The notes under the pieces were generated by a model that did no database searches, was not told the origin of the DNA, and was given only the letters and a program-made list of their open reading frames with translations. DNA of 64,000 nt from an uncultured Bacteroidales bacterium (GTDB lineage: Bacteria > Bacteroidota > Bacteroidia > Bacteroidales > UBA932), in NCBI GenBank assembly GCA_944322715.1, contig CALUPT010000010.1, forward strand, positions 1 through 64,000. Reading direction: 5' to 3'. Below, in pieces: positions 42,952-50,914 of the stretch; within the stretch, counting starts at the first letter, position 1; each line of letters starts with the position of its first letter. Position numbers and translations under genes: made by a program.

Positions 42952-44226
42952 ATGACAAGGAATATGGGCAGATATGTGTTATATGCCGTTTACGTCATGC
43001 TGGCAGCTACTGTGCTTGCCGGATGCGGAAACAGGAACAATGAAGTGAAGGATGTACCTGAAACGGAATCCGATACGCCGGGTGTAGGGCCTCACCGCCT
43101 TGGATTCGACCCTGACACCCTGTCGGTGTTCGAGGGCAAGGTGCGCCGCAACGAGTTCTTCTCCAATCTGCTGATGAGGCTGGGGCTTGAAGCGCAGCAG
43201 GCATACGGACTGTCGATGGCGTGCGATACTGTCTTCGATGTCCGCAAGCTCCGTTCCGGCAATGCGTTCAAGGCCTATTACCGGGATTCCGTCCCTGAGG
43301 CGGCAGGCAGTCGGGAACTGAAATCCATACCGAAGGATATGGAGCTGGAATATCTTGTGTACGAGAGGGATGCGATGACAGATGTGGTGTTCGGCTGCAG
43401 GCGGCCGTACAGGGTGTGGGTTTCGGAGAAACCGGTATCGGTGGAACGGAAATATGCGGAGGTCGCCATCACCTCTTCCCTTTGGGAGGACATGCTGGAT
43501 GCCGGGGTCTCGCCGCTTCTGATACTCCGGCTGTCCGACATCTATGCGTGGACCGTGGATTTCTTCGCCCTTCAGAAAGATGACAGTTTCAGGGTGCTGT
43601 ATGATGAGAAATCATGCGAAGGCAGGGTGATAGCCGTGGATACGGTCAGATATGCGGTTTTCATGCACGGGGACAATGAGTTTCCGGCCATAATGTTCGA
43701 TCAGGGAGACGGAGGCAACATTTACTGGAATGAAAAGGGGGAGAGCATGCGCAAGCAGTTCCTCAAGGCGCCCCTGCAGTATTCGCGCATCAGTTCCGGA
43801 TTCTCGTATGCGAGAAGACATCCCATAACCAGAAGGGTGCAGCCGCATACCGGGGTCGATTATGCAGCTCCGGCCGGGACGCCTGTCCTCGCGATAGGCG
43901 ATGGCAAGGTAACGAGTGCCCGCAATGAAGGGGCCGGCGGAAATACCGTGAGGATCAGGCACAATTCCGTATACAGCACGGCATATCTGCATCTGTCCCG
44001 GTTTGCTCCGGGCATCCGCGCGGGAGCGATGGTGCATCAGGGGGATGTGATAGGCTATGTGGGTTCTACCGGCCGCAGCACCGGACCGCATTTGGATTTC
44101 AGGGTGTGGAAGAACGGCTCGCCGATCAACCCTCTCAAGATGGATTCCCCTCCGGCAGAGCCTCTGCGTCAGGAGAACATGCCTGCATTCCGCGCCCTGG
44201 CAGACTCTCTCCGCCGGTCATTCTGA
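42952..44226 (+). CDS. M23-family (LytM-type) metallopeptidase lipoprotein
   Basis: Probable cell-wall endopeptidase. The 424-residue protein has a signal with lipobox TVLAGC. It has a middle region of about 200 residues with beta structure, and a C-terminal M23 domain showing HTGVDYAAPAGTPVLAIGDG (first zinc ligands His and Asp) and TGPHLDFRVW (the HxD/HxH-type motif near the end). Here GPHLDFR replaces the commoner GPHLHF, so one zinc/catalytic histidine appears to be Asp. Enzymes with such changes are often non-catalytic activators, but this should be checked by alignment. It is divergent from mraZ, which links it to envelope growth by position. Confidence 0.88.
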   Translation: MTRNMGRYVLYAVYVMLAATVLAGCGNRNNEVKDVPETESDTPGVGPHRLGFDPDTLSVFEGKVRRNEFFSNLLMRLGLEAQQAYGLSMACDTVFDVRKLRSGNAFKAYYRDSVPEAAGSRELKSIPKDMELEYLVYERDAMTDVVFGCRRPYRVWVSEKPVSVERKYAEVAITSSLWEDMLDAGVSPLLILRLSDIYAWTVDFFALQKDDSFRVLYDEKSCEGRVIAVDTVRYAVFMHGDNEFPAIMFDQGDGGNIYWNEKGESMRKQFLKAPLQYSRISSGFSYARRHPITRRVQPHTGVDYAAPAGTPVLAIGDGKVTSARNEGAGGNTVRIRHNSVYSTAYLHLSRFAPGIRAGAMVHQGDVIGYVGSTGRSTGPHLDFRVWKNGSPINPLKMDSPPAEPLRQENMPAFRALADSLRRSF

Positions 44227-44227
44227 A

Positions 44228-44268
44228 ATAATGTCTTTGATGTCATTCTGAACGGAGTGAAGAATCTG
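44228..44268. repeat. Variant of the dispersed repeat at the PAP2 gene 3' end
   Basis: GTCATTCTGAACGGAGTGAA followed by GAATCT (from about 44241 to 44266) resembles the GTCATCCTGAGCGTAGCGAA element elsewhere in the window. It covers the last codons and stop of the minus-strand PAP2 gene, so the protein's final DSSLRSE residues are encoded by the repeat. Confidence 0.6.
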
Positions 44269-44875
44269 CAGTGACCTTCACCGTCGGATTCTGGAGAGGC
44301 AGCCACCGGTTGCAGACATATCTCGCGGCAAAGGCTATGGCCAGGCCGATGATGCTGCCTGCTATCGCTCCGCACAGGATATCTCCGAAATAATGCATGC
44401 TCACGAACACGCGGCTCAGGCTGACGAGCGCCGCCCAAGAGAATATCCATGCGGCATAGCCCCTGTATTTCAGTCTCCTGTCCATCCTCAGCAGCACATA
44501 CGAGCAGCATGCAAAGCCGAATGAATTGGCTGCATGGCCGGAGAAGAATCCGTACGACCCTCCCTGGTGTATAATGTGCAGCCCTCTGTCGATCATTTCC
44601 TGGGTATTGCATGGCCTCAGCCTCTGTACTCCCTCCTTGAACAGGTTGGCGGTCTGGTCGCAGCACACCACCATCAGCACCAGCGCAACGGTCGCCACAA
44701 GCGCCCTTTTCCAGCCCAACCTCCAGAAACAGCAGCCGAGTATGATGGCGTACATGGGGAACCACACCTGCGTGTGGGAGAAGAATGTCCAGATACTGTC
44801 GGTTACGGGTGAGTGCAATCCGTTGATGGCCAAGGTTATGTCCTGGTCCAATAAAATGATGTCGTCTAATGTCAT
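44243..44875 (-). CDS. PAP2-family membrane phosphatase
   Basis: Polytopic membrane phosphatase, likely for undecaprenyl pyrophosphate, phosphatidylglycerophosphate or a lipid A phosphate. From ATG 44875 it has 210 residues. It has the three PAP2 motifs KEGVQRLRPC, GFFSGHAAN and SRVFVSMHYFGDIL. A longer start at 44926 would run through the -7 box and is rejected. The C-terminal end is encoded by a dispersed repeat. It is divergent from a glycosyltransferase gene. Confidence 0.88.
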   Translation of the reverse strand: MTLDDIILLDQDITLAINGLHSPVTDSIWTFFSHTQVWFPMYAIILGCCFWRLGWKRALVATVALVLMVVCCDQTANLFKEGVQRLRPCNTQEMIDRGLHIIHQGGSYGFFSGHAANSFGFACCSYVLLRMDRRLKYRGYAAWIFSWAALVSLSRVFVSMHYFGDILCGAIAGSIIGLAIAFAARYVCNRWLPLQNPTVKVTADSSLRSE

Positions 44876-44923
44876 AATGTATGTCGATAGCGTAAAATTC
44901 CAATCGTATCTCCAAATCAGCGC

Positions 44924-44931
44924 CAAAAGTA
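44924..44931 (-). promoter_or_regulatory. -7 box of the PAP2 gene
   Basis: TACTTTTG on the minus strand, identical to the mraZ -7 box, 48 bp before the ATG at 44875. It lies back to back with a plus-strand box at 44943. Confidence 0.6.
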
Positions 44932-44942
44932 AGAAAAATATT

Positions 44943-44950
44943 TAACTTTG
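44943..44950 (+). promoter_or_regulatory. -7 box of the glycosyltransferase gene
   Basis: TAACTTTG fits TAnnTTTG, 24 bp before the ATG at 44975. The two divergent boxes are 11 bp apart, so the promoters overlap. Confidence 0.55.
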
Positions 44951-44974
44951 TCAGGATATGTAAATTTACATGAC

Positions 44975-45808
44975 ATGAAAAAAATCGCTGCAGTGACGAT
45001 GGTGAGGAACGATGATTTCTTCCTTCGCAAATGGGTCGGGTATTATGGCAAGGAGCTCGGGAAAGAAAATCTCTATATCTTTTTTGACGGTAAGGACCAG
45101 CCTGTCCCTCTGTGGTGCGAGGGCACGCATGCGGAATTGTGCGACAAGATTCCCGGACAGGTGGTGGAAGCGGAGAAAGGAAGACTGAAATTCCTGTCTT
45201 CCAAGGCTGCAGAGCTGCTGAAAAGCTACGATCTTGTAATCGGGACCGATGCCGATGAATTCCTTATAGCGGATCCTGCTCTCGGACTCGGTCTCCGGGA
45301 GTATCTCGACAAGGCGAAAATCGGGACATCCCTTTCAGGCCTCGGGATAGATGTCGGACAGGACACCAAGACAGAGGGGGCAATAGACGACAGCCGTCCG
45401 TTCCTTTCCCAGAGAAGGGCGGGTCTTGTCGGGACGAGATATACCAAACCTTCCGTGGTGGCCAGGCCGGTCGTATGGGGATCCGGATTCCACAGGATCA
45501 AGGGACACAATTTCCATATAGGCAAAGGCCTTTTCCTTTTCCATTTCGGATATTTCGACCTCAAGCGGATAGAAGACAGGTTCCGGGACAAGGACAGGCA
45601 GGCTGCGGGATGGGGCAAGCATCTTGCCAAGAGAGCCAGGACCATCAATATAGTCACACGCAAGAGGGCCCTGGACTGGAACAGGTGGACTGCATTCGGC
45701 CGGATCGTGCAGACGATCGTCCGTCCGCCGTATGCCTGGAACAAGCCGGCCATGTTCAACCTCCGTATCGTCGTGAAGATCCCCGAGCGCTTCTCCTCCA
45801 TCGTCTGA
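44975..45808 (+). CDS. Glycosyltransferase, family 2-like
   Basis: Predicted cytoplasmic glycosyltransferase of 277 residues with a GT-A type fold. It starts MKKIAAVTMVRNDDFFLRKW, with the DxD-type metal site in VIGTDADEFLIAD, and a C-terminal region rich in basic and aromatic residues (FHFGYFDLKRIEDRFRDKD). It resembles the Glyco_tranf_2_4-type proteins that work on surface polysaccharides. The sugar transferred cannot be read. It is divergent from the PAP2 gene, and the next gene follows after 101 bp with its own promoter box. Confidence 0.8.
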   Translation: MKKIAAVTMVRNDDFFLRKWVGYYGKELGKENLYIFFDGKDQPVPLWCEGTHAELCDKIPGQVVEAEKGRLKFLSSKAAELLKSYDLVIGTDADEFLIADPALGLGLREYLDKAKIGTSLSGLGIDVGQDTKTEGAIDDSRPFLSQRRAGLVGTRYTKPSVVARPVVWGSGFHRIKGHNFHIGKGLFLFHFGYFDLKRIEDRFRDKDRQAAGWGKHLAKRARTINIVTRKRALDWNRWTAFGRIVQTIVRPPYAWNKPAMFNLRIVVKIPERFSSIV

Positions 45809-45873
45809 TCAGGGAAAATCGCACAATATGGTGCGGACATAATGCGTCATGGACGCGGTTTGTAAAAAATGAC

Positions 45874-45881
45874 TATCTTTG
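45874..45881 (+). promoter_or_regulatory. -7 box upstream of the OadA-like gene
   Basis: TATCTTTG fits TAnnTTTG and lies 28 bp before the ATG at 45910. A TTTG at 45859-45862 is too close to be the -33 box. Confidence 0.55.
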
Positions 45882-45909
45882 CAGGATTGGAAAATTAAAA
45901 CATGTAAAT

Positions 45910-47691
45910 ATGGCACGTGAAATCAAATTTTCTTTAGTCTATAGGGACATGTGGCAGTCTTCGGGAAAATATGTCCCGACTGTCAGCCAGCTCAAGGAAG
46001 TGGCTCCTGCGATCATCGACATGGGATGTTTCGACAGGGTCGAGACCAACGGCGGCGCTTTCGAGCAGGTAAATCTTCTTTTCGGCGAGAATCCCAACAA
46101 GGCCGTACGCGAATGGACCGCGCCTTTCAACAAGGCGGGCATCCAGACACACATGCTTGAAAGGGGACTCAATGCGTTGAGGATGAATCCTGTCCCTGCA
46201 GATGTGAGGGAACTCATGTATAAGGTCAAATGCAGGCAGGGCACCAACATATCCAGGTCTTTCTGCGGTCTGAACGACCACAGGAATCTGCGCCTTTCCG
46301 TGGAATATGCCAAGAAAGGGGGCATGATCTCCCAGGTCGCCCTCTCCATTACCAACTCTCCTGTCCATACGATCGAATACTACATGGGTATCGTGGACAA
46401 GGTGGTTGAATACGGTTGCGACGAAATCTGCCTCAAGGATATGGCGGGAATCGGCCGTCCTACATTCCTCGGACAGTTGACATCAAGGATAAAGAAGAAA
46501 TATCCTCATATCAAGGTCCAGTATCACGGACATTGCGGCCCGGGATTCTCCCCTGCATCGATGCTGGAAGTGGCAAGAGCCGGCGCCGATTATCTCGATG
46601 TGGCCGTAGAGCCGCTCAGCTGGGGCAAGGTGCATCCGGATGTGATCACAATCCGCGAAATGATGAAGGCTGACGGATTCAAGGTGAAGGACCTGAACAT
46701 GAACGCCTATATGGAAGTGCGCCGTCTGACCCAGAAATTCATCGACGAGTTCCTCGGATACTGGATCGACCCTAACAACTCACACATGAGCTCCCTGCTC
46801 GTGGGTTGCGGACTTCCGGGAGGAATGATGGGCTCCATGATGGCCGACCTCAAGGGATTCCACGGGGCGATCAACGCTTCTCTCCGTGCCCAGGGCAAGA
46901 ACGAGCTCTCACTTGACGAGCTGATGGTGATGCTGTTCCAGGAAGTGGAATACGTATGGCCGCGTCTGGGATATCCTCCACTCGTGACGCCTTTCAGCCA
47001 GTATGTGAAGAACACTGCCCTGATGAACCTCATGAACATTCTCAAGGGCCAGCCTCGCTGGTCTACCATCGACAAGGATACATGGAACATGATTCTCGGC
47101 AAGATGGGAAAACTTCCTGGAGAGCTTGCGCCTGAGATTGTGGAACTTGCCGGGAGCAAGGGTCTTGAGTTCTACACCGGCAACCCTCAGGATGCGTTCC
47201 CGAACGAGCTTGACAAGTTCAGGGCCATGATGAAGGAAGAAGGATGGGACGAGGGCGAAGACCAGGAGGAGCTCTTCGAATTCGCAATGCACGAGAGGCA
47301 GTACCGTGACTACAAGAGCGGCATAGCCAAGGAGCGTTTCCAGAAGGATCTCGCCGCTGCCAGGGAGAAGGCGGGTGCCCCTATCGTAATAGTGCGTCCG
47401 GTAGTCGAAATGCCTAAGTACGATGTGGAGAAGATTGCGGAGAAATATCCTCACGCAAAGCCTGTCCAGGCTCCTGTCAAGGGACAGCTCATCTGGCAGG
47501 TGGATGTGGATGATGCTTCTACCGCTCCTGTCGTCGGCACCGAGGTCAAGGCGGGTCAGGCTATGAGCTATGTCCAGACTTATTACGGTATGGAAGAGGT
47601 TGTCCCTGCCGTTGACGGACGCATTGTCGCTGTCTGCTGCAGGCAGGGGGACAATGTTGCCAAAGGAGAGATTGTCGCCTTTGTAGAATAG
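45910..47691 (+). CDS. OadA/pyruvate carboxylase B-like protein lacking the biotinyl lysine
   Basis: A 593-residue protein with the layout of the oxaloacetate decarboxylase alpha or pyruvate carboxylase B subunit: an N-terminal carboxyltransferase TIM barrel and a C-terminal lipoyl/biotinyl-type domain. The barrel keeps CLKDMAGIGRPTFL and the metal HxH in VQYHGHCGPG. However, the usual RDAHQS near the start reads RDMWQS (12-17), with His replaced by Trp. In the C-terminal domain the biotin site EAMKME is replaced by YYGMEE (558-563), with Gly560 at the lysine position. It therefore should not carry biotin itself. No beta or gamma Oad subunit is nearby. Possible roles are a non-biotin carboxyltransferase-fold enzyme or a partner of a separate biotin protein. 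The substitutions may be shared by other members of this phylum. Confidence 0.78.
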   Translation: MAREIKFSLVYRDMWQSSGKYVPTVSQLKEVAPAIIDMGCFDRVETNGGAFEQVNLLFGENPNKAVREWTAPFNKAGIQTHMLERGLNALRMNPVPADVRELMYKVKCRQGTNISRSFCGLNDHRNLRLSVEYAKKGGMISQVALSITNSPVHTIEYYMGIVDKVVEYGCDEICLKDMAGIGRPTFLGQLTSRIKKKYPHIKVQYHGHCGPGFSPASMLEVARAGADYLDVAVEPLSWGKVHPDVITIREMMKADGFKVKDLNMNAYMEVRRLTQKFIDEFLGYWIDPNNSHMSSLLVGCGLPGGMMGSMMADLKGFHGAINASLRAQGKNELSLDELMVMLFQEVEYVWPRLGYPPLVTPFSQYVKNTALMNLMNILKGQPRWSTIDKDTWNMILGKMGKLPGELAPEIVELAGSKGLEFYTGNPQDAFPNELDKFRAMMKEEGWDEGEDQEELFEFAMHERQYRDYKSGIAKERFQKDLAAAREKAGAPIVIVRPVVEMPKYDVEKIAEKYPHAKPVQAPVKGQLIWQVDVDDASTAPVVGTEVKAGQAMSYVQTYYGMEEVVPAVDGRIVAVCCRQGDNVAKGEIVAFVE

Positions 47692-47702
47692 ATAATAAGT
47701 TT

Positions 47703-47795
47703 GCAGTACCCTCACTGTATTCAGAGAGCCCTCCCACTTCGTGGGCCCCTCCCCTTTTCGGGGGTCAATATCTCTGAATACAGTGAGGGTACTGC
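47703..47795. repeat. 93-bp element with 25-bp perfect inverted ends
   Basis: GCAGTACCCTCACTGTATTC and five further bases (47703-47727) are repeated perfectly inverted at 47771-47795. Between the arms are two smaller hairpins, CCCACTTCGTGGG and CCCCTTTTCGGGG. The whole can fold into one long cruciform or RNA hairpin just after the OadA-like gene stop. It may act as a terminator, or it is a small palindromic mobile or dispersed element. No T run follows. Confidence 0.8.
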
Positions 47796-47807
47796 CGTTA
47801 TATAGAT

Positions 47808-47912
47808 CTATCTACAAGGCTATTGGATACAGAAAATGCGGGAGCCAATGTCTGCGAATGGAGACAATCCTGTTATTATACTAAATCTTCTATCTGCAAG
47901 GCTATTGGATGC
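47808..47912. repeat. Pair of 23-bp direct repeats
   Basis: CTATCTACAAGGCTATTGGA with three more bases (47808-47830) recurs at 47890-47912 with two mismatches, a period of 82 bp. It lies in the 226-bp gap between the OadA-like gene and radC (47692-47917), which holds no gene that I can support. Confidence 0.6.
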
Positions 47913-47917
47913 GGATA

Positions 47918-48604
47918 TCATATCCTGTACTCCATTTCATCGGAGAAACTGTAGTATGAGCCGTCTGCAAAGATGACATGGTCCAGCAGGGATATGTCGA
48001 ATGTCTCGAGCGCCTTTTTCAGATTCTGCGTGAGTTTGATGTCGGCATTGCCGGGATGCGGGTCTCCGGAAGGATGGTTGTGTGATATTATCACAGAGGC
48101 GGCCCTGACATCGAGAGCCCGCCGGATTACGGACTTCACTTCCACGATGGTCTCGCTCTGCCCTCCGATGCTGAGACGTTCCTTGGCGATCACCCTGTTG
48201 TTTCTTGCGAGATAGAGTATCCAGCATTCTTCGTGGTGCAGCCCTCTCATTCCGGGAGCCAGTTCCCTGTAGACATCCGCAGACTGGCGTATTATGATCT
48301 TCGTTTTGTCCGGGGCCTCTGAACATAGCCGTTTCCCGAGTTCGAGGGCGGCCCCGATGGTGATGGCCTTTCCGGGGCCTATGCCGCCGATCCTGCACAG
48401 TTCGTCGACTGACATCCGGGAGGCTTTCGTCAGACTGCCTTCTGCCATGTTGAGAAGCATCTGGGCGATTTCCAGAGCATTCCTTTTCTCCGTTCCGGTC
48501 CTCAGCAGGATAGCGATCAGTTCTGCATTGCTCAACGATGAGGCTCCCTTGGCGAGCATCTTTTCCCGTGGCCTTTCATCCACGCACAAATCCTTTATCT
48601 TCAT
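47918..48604 (-). CDS. radC: RadC/YeeS-family JAB1 metalloprotease-like protein
   Basis: A 228-residue protein with an N-terminal helix-hairpin-helix (RIGGIGPGKAITIGAALELG, 71-90) and a C-terminal JAMM/MPN domain with zinc motif ISHNHPSGDPHPGNAD (173-188). It is historically called a DNA repair protein, but its biochemical role is not settled. The start at ATG 48604 follows a good promoter. Its longer frame upstream is rejected as it covers the promoter and the start of upp. The 3' end is followed by the direct-repeat pair. Confidence 0.93.
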   Translation of the reverse strand: MKIKDLCVDERPREKMLAKGASSLSNAELIAILLRTGTEKRNALEIAQMLLNMAEGSLTKASRMSVDELCRIGGIGPGKAITIGAALELGKRLCSEAPDKTKIIIRQSADVYRELAPGMRGLHHEECWILYLARNNRVIAKERLSIGGQSETIVEVKSVIRRALDVRAASVIISHNHPSGDPHPGNADIKLTQNLKKALETFDISLLDHVIFADGSYYSFSDEMEYRI

Positions 48605-48650
48605 AGTCTTCCCTCCGTTCCTCCTGCACTTGTCCACGATATCGCCGGGA

Positions 48651-48682
48651 TAAAGATACGCAGAAGCGGGGAACAATGCAAA
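48651..48682 (-). promoter_or_regulatory. Promoter of radC
   Basis: On the minus strand TTTG (48679-48682), 20 bp, TATCTTTA (48651-48658): the full -33 box and 7 of 8 of the -7 box at the expected spacing. It lies about 47 bp before the radC ATG. Confidence 0.7.
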
Positions 48683-48742
48683 CTTGTGCGGTTGCCCTGT
48701 CTCCTGCCCTGTCTCCGTATCCCGGTCTCCGCAACAGAAAAA

Positions 48743-48774
48743 TTTCTCTTCATGGCAAAATTTCCCTAACTTTG
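48743..48774 (+). promoter_or_regulatory. Promoter of upp
   Basis: TTTC (48743-48746), 20 bp, TAACTTTG (48767-48774). The -7 box is a perfect TAnnTTTG. It lies 22 bp before the upp ATG and points away from the radC promoter. Confidence 0.6.
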
Positions 48775-48796
48775 TAAAGATAAGCAAGCGGAAGAT

Positions 48797-49447
48797 ATGA
48801 AAGTCATCAACCTCGGCAAGGACAACAGTGTCCTCAACAATTTCATGGCGCAGATGCGCGACAGGAATATCCAGAAGGACAGGATGCGGTTCAGGAAGAA
48901 TCTCGAGAGGATAGGGGAGATATTCGCATACGAGATCAGCAGGACTCTGCGTTATTCGGTAAAGAAGGTCGTGACTCCGCTCGGGATAGCGGATGTGCCG
49001 ACCCTTGACACGCCGGTAGTTGCCGCAACCATCCTGCGTGCCGGACTGCCGCTCCATCAGGGCATACTGAATTTTCTGGAAAATTCGCAGAGCGCCTTTG
49101 TAGCCGCCTACAGGAAATACGACAGGGGCGACAGCTTCCATATCAACATCGAATATTCGAGTTCGCCCGGACTTGAGGGGAAGACGCTTATCCTGGCCGA
49201 TACGATGCTTGCCACCGGAGCTTCCCTCGAACTGGCGTACAACCGTCTATGCGAGGATGGTAAGCCGGAATACACTCATATCGTATGTCCTCTGGCGAGC
49301 GCGGATGCGGTAGAGCATCTGATGAAGAACATGGGGGATGACATCACCCTGTGGGTTGCGGCGATAGATGAGGAACTCACAAGCAGGTCGTATATAGTGC
49401 CGGGACTCGGGGATGCCGGCGACCTCGCTTACGGGGACAAGATATAG
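48797..49447 (+). CDS. upp: Uracil phosphoribosyltransferase
   Basis: Salvage enzyme making UMP from uracil and PRPP. It has 216 residues, normal for the family. It has the PRPP-binding loop LILADTMLATGASLELAY, VAATILRAGLPLHQGI, and the uracil-binding C-terminal AYGDKI region (PGLGDAGDLAYGDKI). It could take up the uracil released by the nucleoside hydrolase encoded elsewhere in the window, but it is unlinked in transcription. It converges with rpoN after 23 bp. Confidence 0.95.
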   Translation: MKVINLGKDNSVLNNFMAQMRDRNIQKDRMRFRKNLERIGEIFAYEISRTLRYSVKKVVTPLGIADVPTLDTPVVAATILRAGLPLHQGILNFLENSQSAFVAAYRKYDRGDSFHINIEYSSSPGLEGKTLILADTMLATGASLELAYNRLCEDGKPEYTHIVCPLASADAVEHLMKNMGDDITLWVAAIDEELTSRSYIVPGLGDAGDLAYGDKI

Positions 49448-49470
49448 GACTGCGGCCCAAGCCGTGGCCG

Positions 49471-50901
49471 CTACAGTTCCTTTCTCAGTCTGGCTTTCGG
49501 AATGTTGAGCTGGTCGCGGTATTTGGCGATGGTGCGTCGTGCCACCTTGTAGCCTCTTCGCGTCATTTCGGTGACAAGCTGGTCATCTGTCAGAGGCTTT
49601 CTCTTGTCTTCGGCATCGACGCATTCCTGCAGGGCCTTCTTCAGTTCTCTTGTGGAGACCTCCTCTCCCTCCTGGTTCTCCAGTCCTTCGGAGAAGAAGT
49701 ATTTTAGCGGAAATATCCCGAAATGGGTCTCGATGTACTTGCTGTTCACCACTCTTGATATGGTGGAGATGTCGAAGCCGGTACGTTCTGCTATGTCCTT
49801 GAGCACCATCGGCTTGAGATGGCTCTCGTCTCCGTCCGTAAAATAGTCGTGCTGATAGTCTATGATGGCCTGCATGGTACTCTGCAGGGTATTGTGCCTC
49901 TGCTTGATGGCTTCTACAAACCATTTCGCGGAATCGAGTTTCTTCTTGACGAATACGGCGGCCTCTTTCTTCTCCCTTTCCGAAGAATTTGCAGCCTCCA
50001 TCAGTATGTCGGCATATTTCCGGTTGACCCTGAGCTCCGGTATGGAAAACCTCGGCATGGTGAGTTTCAGTTTGCCGTTCTCCACCGTGAGCACGAAATC
50101 AGGGACAATCTGCTGGGCCTGGTCGTTGTATGAATCATCGATCTGTCCTCCGGGAGACGGGTTGAGTTTCAGAATCTTGGACATGGCTGCCTTGAGCCCG
50201 GCCTCCGATATTCCCATTCTGGACATTATCTTCTGGAAATGCTTGCTCGTGAATTCCTGGAAATGGTCCCTGAGAATCTTAGTGGCATTGACCACATCCG
50301 GAGTCTGCTTCATGTTGCGGATCTGCAGCAGAAGACATTCCTGGAGGTTCCTTGCCCCCACTCCGGGAGGGTCGAACTCCTGTATGATTTTCAGCATGTC
50401 CAGCACCTCCCTTTCATCGGTCTCTATCCCGGCCCGGAAAGCAAGGTCATCCACAAGGCTCTCTATGTCCCTGCGGAGATAGCCATCATCATCGAGACTC
50501 CCGATGATGAATGCGGCCACCTTATACTGATGTTCCGTCAGGTTCCTGAACCCGAGCTGGTCCATGAGACTCTGGGAGAAACTTTCCTTTACGGAGAATG
50601 TGTTGTACTGCGGCCTCTCATCCTTGCCGTAGTTGTTGACATGGAGCTTGTAGCTCGGTATGGAGTCATCTTCCTTGTAGTCTGACAGGGAGACTTCCCG
50701 GGGTTCGTTCTCCGGCTCCTCGTCATCCTCCCTCTCCTTTGCGGCATCCTCATCCAGCACCGGATTTTCCTCAAGTTCCTTGCGGATACGCTGTTCAAGC
50801 TCCTGCACCGGAAGCTCTATCAGCTTGATGGTCTGGATCTGCAGGGGTGAAAGTTTCTGCGTCTGTTTCAGTTCGAGGCCTTGTCTAAGCATATCTCCCA
50901 T
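49471..50901 (-). CDS. rpoN: RNA polymerase sigma-54 factor
   Basis: Alternative sigma factor needing AAA+ activators. From ATG 50901 it has 476 residues. The N-terminal Q-rich activator region starts MGDMLRQGLELKQTQKLSPL. An acidic low-complexity stretch follows (KEREDDEEPENE), then the core-binding and helix-turn-helix parts (RTGFDISTISRVVNSKYI), and the RpoN box ARRTIAKYR near the C-terminus. The longer frame start at 50955 would overlap the next gene upstream and is less likely. ATG 50892 is another candidate. It is probably co-transcribed with the two genes upstream. Confidence 0.95.
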   Translation of the reverse strand: MGDMLRQGLELKQTQKLSPLQIQTIKLIELPVQELEQRIRKELEENPVLDEDAAKEREDDEEPENEPREVSLSDYKEDDSIPSYKLHVNNYGKDERPQYNTFSVKESFSQSLMDQLGFRNLTEHQYKVAAFIIGSLDDDGYLRRDIESLVDDLAFRAGIETDEREVLDMLKIIQEFDPPGVGARNLQECLLLQIRNMKQTPDVVNATKILRDHFQEFTSKHFQKIMSRMGISEAGLKAAMSKILKLNPSPGGQIDDSYNDQAQQIVPDFVLTVENGKLKLTMPRFSIPELRVNRKYADILMEAANSSEREKKEAAVFVKKKLDSAKWFVEAIKQRHNTLQSTMQAIIDYQHDYFTDGDESHLKPMVLKDIAERTGFDISTISRVVNSKYIETHFGIFPLKYFFSEGLENQEGEEVSTRELKKALQECVDAEDKRKPLTDDQLVTEMTRRGYKVARRTIAKYRDQLNIPKARLRKEL

Positions 50902-50914
50902 AACCTGCCCCTCC

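Noticed and set aside
45475..45909. N-terminal extension of the OadA-like protein over the glycosyltransferase gene
   Set aside because: The extension overlaps a well-supported gene in another frame and the promoter box at 45874; the ATG at 45910 gives the family-like start.
47703..47795. CRISPR-like repeat
   Set aside because: Only one inverted pair with no regularly spaced direct repeats and no cas genes in the window.
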